Shown here: piece by piece, positions 45,401-51,908 of the stretch
Layout of the letters: each line of letters starts with the position of its first letter
Position numbering within the stretch: the stretch's first letter is position 1
Source of the DNA: Micropruina sp.
GTDB taxonomy: Bacteria > Actinomycetota > Actinomycetes > Propionibacteriales > Propionibacteriaceae
DNA length: 64,000 nt
Direction of reading: 5' to 3'
NCBI GenBank assembly: GCA_016716635.1
Contig: JADJVZ010000011.1
Span: 868,001 to 932,000 of the forward strand
Program-made: the position numbers and the translations under genes
Notes under the pieces: generated by a model
Seen by the model: only the letters and a program-made list of their open reading frames with translations
What the model was told of the DNA's origin: nothing
The model's database searches: none

Positions 45401-45646
45401 TCAAGTGAGCGCGTCGAGGCGCTCCTTCACCTGGGCCACCGATGGGTTGGTGAGGGCGCTGCCATCCTTGAAGACCAAAGTCGGCACAGTGCGGTTTCCA
45501 CCGTTAAGGCTCTGCACGAGTTCGGCTGACGCCGGGTCGTCCTCGACGTTGACCTCATGAAAGGTGATGCCTTCGCGCGTGAGTTGGGACTTCAAGCTGA
45601 CGCAGAAGCCGCACCAGTCGGTGCTGTAGAGCGTGACGTTATGCAC
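45401..45646 (-). CDS. Mycoredoxin / glutaredoxin-like protein
   Basis: This 81-residue thioredoxin-fold protein has the redox motif DWCGFC (Cys12 and Cys15) and the cis-proline segment RTVPTLVFKDG. The size and motif fit mycoredoxin-1, which reduces mycothiol mixed disulfides; mycobacterial relatives have CGYC. The start is GTG at 45646. It diverges from uvrD2, the same pairing as in mycobacteria, with 74 bases between starts. Confidence 0.9.
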   Translation of the reverse strand: MHNVTLYSTDWCGFCVSLKSQLTREGITFHEVNVEDDPASAELVQSLNGGNRTVPTLVFKDGSALTNPSVAQVKERLDALT

Positions 45647-45707
45647 GCCAGGTCAACCCGCCCTGCGAGGCGGCTATTCCGAATCCGGGATTGTCAGAAG
45701 TCGCGCC

Positions 45708-45713
45708 TAGAGT
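45708..45713 (+). promoter_or_regulatory. Candidate -10 box for a leaderless uvrD2 transcript
   Basis: TAGAGT ends exactly seven bases before the ATG at 45721, with GTGCCCC between and no Shine-Dalgarno sequence. TTGTCA at 45691-45696 is only 11 bases upstream. Confidence 0.5.
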
Positions 45714-45720
45714 GTGCCCC

Positions 45721-47784
45721 ATGTCTCACGCCGATCCCGAAGCGATTCTGGCGGCTCTCGATCCCGAGCAGCGCGCCGTCGCCACGAGCTTGGAAGGCCC
45801 CGTGGTCGTCCTTGCCGGTGCTGGAACGGGCAAGACGCGGGCACTGACCCACCGGCTCGCCTACGCGGCGGCGATAGGTCGCTATGACCCTAGGGCCACC
45901 CTTGCGGTGACCTTCACCACCCGGGCAGCGGGGGAGTTGCGTGATCGGTTGCGCCGACTTGGGGTGCCCAAGGTCAACGCCCGCACGTTCCATTCCGCGG
46001 CGTTGAAGCAGGCGCAGTACTTCTGGCCCCGGGCTCTTGGCACAGACCTGCCTGAGGTTACCGATCGCCGGTTCGCCATCGTGGCCGAAGCTGCGGGACG
46101 TGTGGGGCTCGAGGCTGACACGGGCCTGCTGCGCGACCTTGTCACCGAGGTCGGCTGGGCGAAGGTCAGCAACGTCGCCCCCGACGATTACCCGGCGAAA
46201 GCAGCCGAAGCATTTCGGGAGGTCTCCGGGGCTGACCACGCCACCGTGGCCCGAGTGCTCGGGCGCTATGAAGAGGTCAAGCGTCGTCGTGGCGTCATCG
46301 ATTTTGACGACATCCTGCTGTGCACCGTGGCCCTGTTGGCCGACAATCCCGGTGTCCTGGACGAAGTCCGGCGCACCTATCGGCACTTCGTGGTGGACGA
46401 ATATCAAGACGTGAGCCCCCTGCAGCAGCAGTTGCTGGACCTTTGGGTGGGCGACCGGCCTGACCTGTGCGTTGTGGGAGACGCCGAGCAGACCATCCAC
46501 ACCTTCGCGGGCGCGCAGTCGCGCTACCTGACCCGATTTGCGGTGCGTCAACCGGGGGCCACGACGGTCCGCCTCGTCCGCGACTACCGGTCCACGCCCG
46601 AGGTGGTGCGGGTGGCGAATGGCATCGCCGGCCGTACCCGTCCGGGCGCCTTGGGGGCCCTGCAGTCGCAGCGGCCATCCGGCCCCGCCGTCGTTTTCGA
46701 GGGAGCCGCCAACGAAGCGGGGGAGGCGGCTGCGGCCGCGGGCTGGCTGCGCCAGCTGCACCGCGACGGGGTGCCGTGGTCCGACATGGCGATCCTTTAT
46801 CGCGTCCACGCGCAGTCCCCGCCGCTGGAGGTGGCCCTGGGTGCCCTGGGGATCCCCTTTCGAACCCGAGACGACGCGGGATTCTTCCAGCGTTCCGAAG
46901 TGCGGCAGGCGCTGATCGGCTTCCGACAGCGGGCCTCAACCGACGCCGAGGGCAGCCTGCGGTCCCACTTGGAGAATGTCTTGTCGGGGTTGGGGTGGCA
47001 GCCCGATCAGCCTCGCTCCGCGGGAGCAGCTCTGGAGCGCTGGGAATCGTGGAACTCGCTGCTCGACATGGCCGATGATGTCGTCAGTGAGGCGCCCGAG
47101 GCTGATCTCCGCGCCTTCCTGGCTGAGGTTGATCGCCGAACGGAATACGAACAGGCCCCGGATGGCGACGCCGTCACCCTGGCCACATTGCACGCCGCCA
47201 AGGGGCTCGAATGGGACGCAGTGGCCCTTTACGGCATCCATGAGGGCAGCATGCCGTTCTCGCTGGCTACGCGGCCCGAGCAGATCGCTGAGGAACAACG
47301 GCTGCTTTATGTGGGGGTCACGCGCGCCAAAACGCATTTGCGGGTGAGTTGGGCCTCGGCCCGCACGGGCGCATCTGGTTCGCGGCGCCCATCCCGTTTC
47401 CTGACCTCGGTATTGCCCAAGGATGTGGTCGTGCCAGCGCGGCCGAACGCGAAGGCTCAAACGCTGCTCAATGCGGTGTGCCGGGTGTGCGAGCGGCCGG
47501 TCACCACCCCGGCGGAACGCAAACTTCGGCGACACGAGAGTTGTCCCGGCACGCACGACGAGGCGGCCATGGAGAGATTGACGACGTGGCGCCGTGAGGA
47601 GGCGGCCCGCCAAAAGCTGCCGGCCTACTGCGTCTTCACCGACGCCACGCTCTTGGCTATCGCCGAGGCCGCACCGAACGGGCCATCGGAACTGGCGCGC
47701 CTGCCCGGTATCGGCAAGATCAAACTCGAACGCTACGGACCTACGGTCCTGGCGCTGCTCATGGGTGCGGAACCGCCGTCCTAG
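45721..47784 (+). CDS. uvrD2: UvrD2-type ATP-dependent DNA helicase with HRDC domain
   Basis: This 687-residue superfamily 1A helicase unwinds DNA 3'-5'. Motifs are AGAGTGKTRALTHRLAYA (Walker A), LAVTFTTRAAGELRDRL, FVVDEYQDVSPLQQQLL, CVVGDAEQTIHTFAGA and LATLHAAKGLEWDAVALYG. The C-terminus has a metal-binding-like segment, CRVC with HESC about 18 residues later. An HRDC domain follows, LPAYCVFTDATLLAIAE ending in LPGIGKIKLERYG. Mycobacterial UvrD2 has this same order with four cysteines; here the third ligand position looks like His. The ATG at 45721 is supported by the -10 box. Confidence 0.93.
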   Translation: MSHADPEAILAALDPEQRAVATSLEGPVVVLAGAGTGKTRALTHRLAYAAAIGRYDPRATLAVTFTTRAAGELRDRLRRLGVPKVNARTFHSAALKQAQYFWPRALGTDLPEVTDRRFAIVAEAAGRVGLEADTGLLRDLVTEVGWAKVSNVAPDDYPAKAAEAFREVSGADHATVARVLGRYEEVKRRRGVIDFDDILLCTVALLADNPGVLDEVRRTYRHFVVDEYQDVSPLQQQLLDLWVGDRPDLCVVGDAEQTIHTFAGAQSRYLTRFAVRQPGATTVRLVRDYRSTPEVVRVANGIAGRTRPGALGALQSQRPSGPAVVFEGAANEAGEAAAAAGWLRQLHRDGVPWSDMAILYRVHAQSPPLEVALGALGIPFRTRDDAGFFQRSEVRQALIGFRQRASTDAEGSLRSHLENVLSGLGWQPDQPRSAGAALERWESWNSLLDMADDVVSEAPEADLRAFLAEVDRRTEYEQAPDGDAVTLATLHAAKGLEWDAVALYGIHEGSMPFSLATRPEQIAEEQRLLYVGVTRAKTHLRVSWASARTGASGSRRPSRFLTSVLPKDVVVPARPNAKAQTLLNAVCRVCERPVTTPAERKLRRHESCPGTHDEAAMERLTTWRREEAARQKLPAYCVFTDATLLAIAEAAPNGPSELARLPGIGKIKLERYGPTVLALLMGAEPPS

Positions 47785-47817
47785 CACCGGCAGCTGCCCA
47801 CGTCACAGCTCCAAGCG

Positions 47818-47865
47818 CACGTAACGGCGGGCGCGTCCATCAAGGAACGCGCCCGCCGTTACGTG
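47818..47865. terminator. Perfect 19-bp inverted repeat between convergent genes
   Basis: Bases 47818-47836 are the exact reverse complement of 47847-47865, with a ten-base loop. It sits between the uvrD2 stop and the stop of the convergent DUF5679 gene, so it probably stops transcription from both sides. No T-run follows, as is common in actinobacteria. Confidence 0.75.
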
Positions 47866-47874
47866 GATCTTGGA

Positions 47875-48033
47875 TCAGGCCTTGGGCAGGAACCGGGTGA
47901 GGTTGGTGCCACACACGGGGCACTTGGCCTTAGCGATGCGGGTGCCCTTCTCATTCACGCTGACGGCCCCTTCGGCTTCGCGGTGCTCCTTGCACTTGAC
48001 GCAGTAGAACGAGCCCTTGTACGTGTCCGACAC
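47875..48033 (-). CDS. DUF5679 zinc-ribbon small protein
   Basis: This 52-residue protein reads VSDTYKGSFYCVKCKEHREA at the start. It has two CxxC pairs, YCVKCK and KCPVCGTNLTRFL, forming a probable zinc ribbon. It resembles the widespread small DUF5679 family, of unknown function. GGAGGAAAA lies six bases before the GTG at 48033 and decides the start over a longer frame from 48072. Confidence 0.85.
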   Translation of the reverse strand: MSDTYKGSFYCVKCKEHREAEGAVSVNEKGTRIAKAKCPVCGTNLTRFLPKA

Positions 48034-48161
48034 TATTTTCCTCCTTGTGATGGGTGCCCAACCGCTAGGCACGGGGTTATGCCGCGTGATGGGTGATGCT
48101 CAGCCTAGGGGAAAGTAGGGCCGATCTCGCATTCGTGCGCCCGAGGGCCGCCGAGAAGCAA

Positions 48162-48207
48162 GGGGAAGTGAGCGAGGCCCTCAGGCCGGATGCCTCGCCT
48201 TCCCCTG
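48162..48207. repeat. Strong two-part hairpin in the 48034-48307 intergenic region
   Basis: AGGGGAA (48162-48168) pairs with TTCCCCT (48201-48207), and GCGAGGC (48173-48179) pairs with GCCTCGC (48193-48199). A small internal loop separates the two stems. No T-run follows in either direction. Its role is unknown; the rest of this 274-base gap shows only the promoter before 48308. Confidence 0.5.
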
Positions 48208-48294
48208 CGAGTCACCGGCCACGAGGGCCTCTGTAAGGAACGTATCCGACCCTCTGGGCACCGGTCAAACACTAATTGTGTCGGTGGACTCGAC

Positions 48295-48300
48295 TACCGT
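48295..48300 (+). promoter_or_regulatory. Candidate -10 box for a leaderless metallopeptidase transcript
   Basis: TACCGT (TAnnnT) ends exactly seven bases before the ATG at 48308, with CCCCCAC between. Confidence 0.5.
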
Positions 48301-48307
48301 CCCCCAC

Positions 48308-48847
48308 ATGCAAGACGAGCCGTTCGAGATCAGGCGCAGCCCCCGCCGACGCCGCACCATTTCTGTCTTCCGCGAGCAGGGGCGGGTCGTGGCGGTGATC
48401 CCTGCCGCGATGACTCGTACCGCCGAACGGATGCAGGTGCCGGGCGTCGTCCGATCGTTCTTAGAGAAGGAAGCCCGCCGTCGTCCTCCTACGGCAGAGG
48501 CGCAGCTCACGGCGCGCGCCAACGAGCTCGTCCGCCGCTACCTGCCCCCTGAACTCGTCGAGTCCTTGCCAGTGTTTGGCGTGCGATGGTCGCAGACGCA
48601 GCGGCAACGTTGGGGGTCATGCACGCCAGCAACCGGTGAAATCCGCTTGTCGTCCCGACTACGTGCCCTGCCCGATTGGGTGGTCGACTATGTCCTCATG
48701 CACGAGCTGGTGCACCTTGTGGAGGGGCACCACAACGCGCGCTTCTGGGCGCTGGTGAGCGCCTATCCCGCCACGGAGAAGGCTCGAGGCTTCCTTGAGG
48801 GCTACAGCGCCGCCCTGGCCGGTGAACCAATCAGCGACGACGACTGA
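48308..48847 (+). CDS. YgjP-like (DUF45) metallopeptidase
   Basis: This 179-residue protein is a small zinc metallopeptidase of the YgjP/DUF45 group, often labelled M48 family. The active site HELVH is at residues 132-136, followed by EGHHNARFWALV, which supplies the third ligand. Upstream RWGSCTPATGEIRLSSRL is the typical substrate-strand region. The N-terminus is basic (RRSPRRRRTISV). There is no signal peptide. The ATG at 48308 fits the -10 box. The frame could open at 48278, but that would read through the promoter. It converges on the DUF2342 gene. Confidence 0.88.
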   Translation: MQDEPFEIRRSPRRRRTISVFREQGRVVAVIPAAMTRTAERMQVPGVVRSFLEKEARRRPPTAEAQLTARANELVRRYLPPELVESLPVFGVRWSQTQRQRWGSCTPATGEIRLSSRLRALPDWVVDYVLMHELVHLVEGHHNARFWALVSAYPATEKARGFLEGYSAALAGEPISDDD

Positions 48848-48865
48848 CTCGCCGAGACCAGACGG

Positions 48866-50218
48866 CTAAGACCCCTGTTCGTCGTTCAACAACTTGGCGA
48901 GCGCCTCATCCATAGCATCAGGCCCATCGTCTAGCGGTTCCTGCTGGGCGTAGCCCAGCGGGTCGTCCAGGTCAGCGGCTGTCGGCACTCGGTCCGGGTG
49001 ATCCCACGCTGCGTCCCGCTCAGCGAGGCCGCGTGAGGTCCGCACTGCCGCCCACAGGTTCGCGGCGTCACGGGTGCGGCGCGGACGCAATTCGAGTCCC
49101 ACCAGGTCCTTGAGCGCTTGCTCGGCCGGACCGCCAGCGGCGCGGCGGCGACGCACTGCTTCGACCAGCGAGGCAGCGTTGGGCATCCAGCGTTGGATGA
49201 TTTGGGTGGAGACGTCGTCGACCCAACCTTCCACGAGCGCCAAGAGGGTCTCCAGACGGGCCAGCACCTCTGCCTGCTCCGACGTGATGGCCGGCGTGAA
49301 CAACTTGCCGCTGAGCTCGACGCCCAAGCGCTCCAAATCGGCCGGATCGGTGACCCCATTAAGCCCGCCTTCAATCGCCTGCTCCAACGCGAGCGGGTCG
49401 ATGTGGATATCACGGGCGTAGTGCTCGACGAGTGCCAGCAACTGCGGCCCTAGCCAGGCCACTGACGCGAACAGCCGTTGCCGAGCTGCCTCGCGTACCG
49501 CCAGGAACAAGGTCACGTCGGCTTCCGGTTGCTCCAACCCGGCCGCAAATGCGGCCACGTTGGTTGTCAATAGCACGGTCCGAGGCGGCGCAATGAGCGG
49601 CAAACCAAGATCCGAAGCGCTGACCGCCAGGGTCGCCAGGTGGCCTAGCGAGGTCCCTAGCTGGGATCCGAGCATCGCGGCCGCCGATTGCCGCAGCATC
49701 GGCTGCATCATCGCTTGTAGTTGCGCCATCTGCGGGTCCTCGGGGCCCTGCGCTGCCAAGTCCGCGATCGCCTTGGTCATGTTCGTCACGATCGGACGCA
49801 CGAGCCGCTGCCAAATGGCGAAAGTCTCATTGATCCAGTCGGCTCGGCTCCACGAGGCGGGGGAGGTGGCGAGCCGCTCGAAGGCGGTCGCCTCGTCCAA
49901 CCACAGTTCTGCCAACCCCGCCGCATCCGCATCAGCGGCGCGCTGAGCTGGGGTCGGAGTCGGATCATCGCCCGCGGCAGCGGCCACCTTGTGGGCGGTG
50001 GCGGAGATGAAGCTCCAGTTCATGCCGCTCGCCCCGTCAGTCGCACCGTATCCGGCCATTTGAGTGGCGAAGTTGGTCATGAGCGGCTGCATGGACGCCA
50101 TCACCTTGGTGAGATCAATCTGTCCGTCAGGACCAGGCTGGATGCCGAACTGGGCGAGGAAGTCGCGCAGCACCTTCTCCGGGTCGTTGTCCTCGATCGG
50201 CTCGTAGTCCTCAGCCAT
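48866..50218 (-). CDS. DUF2342 zincin-family protein, possibly without its zinc-site histidines
   Basis: This 450-residue protein resembles the actinobacterial zinc-dependent metalloprotease family DUF2342 (Rv3195-like). Landmarks are AEDYEPIEDNDPEKVLRDFL at the start, MLGSQLGTSLGHLATLAVSA, LLALVEGWVDDV and LVGLELRPRRTRDAANLW. In relatives I recall a segment of the form REAAHxRLFxHVPWL. Here it reads REAARQRLFASVAWL, with both histidines missing. A pseudo-enzyme is possible, but this comparison is from memory. AAAGGAG five bases before the ATG at 50218 decides the start. It diverges from the PDZ protease gene. Confidence 0.85.
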   Translation of the reverse strand: MAEDYEPIEDNDPEKVLRDFLAQFGIQPGPDGQIDLTKVMASMQPLMTNFATQMAGYGATDGASGMNWSFISATAHKVAAAAGDDPTPTPAQRAADADAAGLAELWLDEATAFERLATSPASWSRADWINETFAIWQRLVRPIVTNMTKAIADLAAQGPEDPQMAQLQAMMQPMLRQSAAAMLGSQLGTSLGHLATLAVSASDLGLPLIAPPRTVLLTTNVAAFAAGLEQPEADVTLFLAVREAARQRLFASVAWLGPQLLALVEHYARDIHIDPLALEQAIEGGLNGVTDPADLERLGVELSGKLFTPAITSEQAEVLARLETLLALVEGWVDDVSTQIIQRWMPNAASLVEAVRRRRAAGGPAEQALKDLVGLELRPRRTRDAANLWAAVRTSRGLAERDAAWDHPDRVPTAADLDDPLGYAQQEPLDDGPDAMDEALAKLLNDEQGS

Positions 50219-50288
50219 CCAAGCTCCTTTCGCCGTACGTCCATTCTGGGGCACGAACGCAACACACGGTCGGAGAGCCCGCTCCGCC

Positions 50289-50294
50289 TATGAT
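50289..50294 (+). promoter_or_regulatory. -10 box TATGAT upstream of the PDZ protease gene
   Basis: TATGAT is a near-consensus -10 box. It overlaps the in-frame ATGs at 50290 and 50293, which argues that translation starts at the downstream GTG at 50323. Confidence 0.5.
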
Positions 50295-50322
50295 GAGGGC
50301 TCGACGAAGCGATGGGATCGAT

Positions 50323-51375
50323 GTGACGCGACAGACCTGGACGGCCGTGGTTTCCGCCGTCTTGTTCGTGGCGCTCGCCGCCGTCATGGCGTTGTTACCC
50401 GTCCCTTATGTGTCGTGGTCGGCAGGTGCCACCTTCGACGTGCTCGGTGAGGCTGGCGGTGCGCCGGTCTTGAAGATCACCGGCGCCCCCACGTACCCCA
50501 CAACAGGCGAGTTGCGCGCTACCACGGTCGCCGTCACGCGCGTCGATTCGCATCTGACCTTGTCAGAAGCCTTCTTTTCCTACTGGGCACCCGATCGCGA
50601 GGTGATCCCACGCGAGGCCGTCTACGCCCCTGGGCAGGACGCCGGCTCAGTGCAGGCGAATGAGACCCAGGAGATGGATATCTCGCAGCTCACCGCTGCG
50701 GCGGCCGCACTGCGCGCCGCCGGCGGGAAGGTGACGGAGCTGCCCATGGTGACGAGCGTGAGCCCGGGTGGCCCCGCGGACGGCATCTTGCGGCCCGGGG
50801 ATCTCATCGAAGCCATCGATGGGACGAGCGTCGCGACGCTGAGCGCCCTGACGGAGGCCGTCCGGGCCCACAAGGTCGGCGACACGGTGACCCTGCACCT
50901 TCGACGGGGCGCTGAGAAGCCCCAAGTGCAGGTGAAGACGACGGAGTCCAACGGATCACCGCCGGTCCCTGTGCTGGGGATCACGCTGCAAACCGGCTAC
51001 GCCTTCGGTGGGACGACGATCACGTTCGCCACCGACCCCACCATCGGGGGACCGTCGGCCGGCCTGATTTTCGCGCTGGCGGCCTACGAAGTGCTCACGC
51101 CAGGCGATCTTGTCGCGGGTCGCCACATTGCGGGCACTGGCACCATTACGGGCTCCGGAGAGGTCGGTCCGATCGGGGGCGTCGAGGAGAAGCTTGTGGC
51201 GGCACGCGCCGCCGGTGCCACGTTGTTCTTGGTTCCCTGGCAAAACTGCCCCGACGTGAGTCGCATACCCGATGGCATCCGCCTGGTGAAGGTCGCGAGC
51301 CTGAGCGAGAGCGTATCGGCGCTCGAGGCGCTCAAGGATCCTGCCAAAGAGTCCGCCGTGGCAGGGTGCTCATGA
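50323..51375 (+). CDS. PDZ and Lon-type (S16) serine protease, membrane-anchored
   Basis: This 350-residue protein has one N-terminal membrane helix, VVSAVLFVALAAVMALLPVP, then an extracytoplasmic part. The PDZ domain contains VSPGGPADGILRPGDLIEAI. The C-terminal Lon-like protease domain has the Ser in GGPSAGLIFALAAYE and the Lys in GGVEEKLVAARAAG, giving a Ser-Lys dyad. It corresponds to the Rv3194c-type protein of mycobacteria, beside the same zincin and UPF0182 neighbours. The start was set to GTG 50323 because the -10 box overlaps earlier candidates. The stop overlaps the next start by ATGA. Confidence 0.9.
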   Translation: MTRQTWTAVVSAVLFVALAAVMALLPVPYVSWSAGATFDVLGEAGGAPVLKITGAPTYPTTGELRATTVAVTRVDSHLTLSEAFFSYWAPDREVIPREAVYAPGQDAGSVQANETQEMDISQLTAAAAALRAAGGKVTELPMVTSVSPGGPADGILRPGDLIEAIDGTSVATLSALTEAVRAHKVGDTVTLHLRRGAEKPQVQVKTTESNGSPPVPVLGITLQTGYAFGGTTITFATDPTIGGPSAGLIFALAAYEVLTPGDLVAGRHIAGTGTITGSGEVGPIGGVEEKLVAARAAGATLFLVPWQNCPDVSRIPDGIRLVKVASLSESVSALEALKDPAKESAVAGCS

Positions 51376-51884
51376 ACACATCACTGGTGACGGCCTTGCT
51401 CGAAATCGAGCGCCACGTGGGTCATGGTGGTTGGGACCAACCCGCGCGACTCTTCGCCTTGGTGCCGACGTCCGAGCTACTGGCTGCGGAGCCCTCGTTA
51501 GCTGGACAACTGGCCGTGCGTTCCGATCTGCCAGCGGATGCGCTCAGTTCGGTGGAGCAGGACGATTTCCACGCCCGCGGCGAGGATCCGTTGGAGGCTC
51601 TGGAAGCCATAGCCTGGCCGCCCGCTGTGGCCGGTGTGGCCATCGTCTTGGAGCGCGCCTTCTTGAGCAGCGAGCACGAAGCCGACATTCCGTCCGATCC
51701 TGACGCTGCGGCCCGGTTCGTGGCCGCCCATCCCGAGCGTCACGACATGCGGGTCGTGGTCGGCGTGCTGCGCGACGGCGAGCGCCATGGGGTCGCCCGC
51801 TTTGCGTCTCACCCCGAGGACTTGGTCGGCGCGGAGGACCTCGTCCCCGGCTTGGCCGAGCGACTCGCCGCTACCCTGGACTGA
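51372..51884 (+). CDS. PPA1309 family protein
   Basis: This 170-residue protein begins MNTSLVTALLEIERHVGHGG and matches the actinobacterial PPA1309 family. It includes WDQPARLFALVPT, LEAIAWPPAVAGVAIVLERA, MRVVVGVLRDGERHGVAR and a short C-terminal helix. No catalytic motif is known to me. The ATG overlaps the stop of the PDZ protease gene, so the two are coupled. UPF0182 follows after 24 bases. Confidence 0.82.
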   Translation: MNTSLVTALLEIERHVGHGGWDQPARLFALVPTSELLAAEPSLAGQLAVRSDLPADALSSVEQDDFHARGEDPLEALEAIAWPPAVAGVAIVLERAFLSSEHEADIPSDPDAAARFVAAHPERHDMRVVVGVLRDGERHGVARFASHPEDLVGAEDLVPGLAERLAATLD

Positions 51885-51908
51885 CCGCAACCCAAAGGAG
51901 GGATCGGC

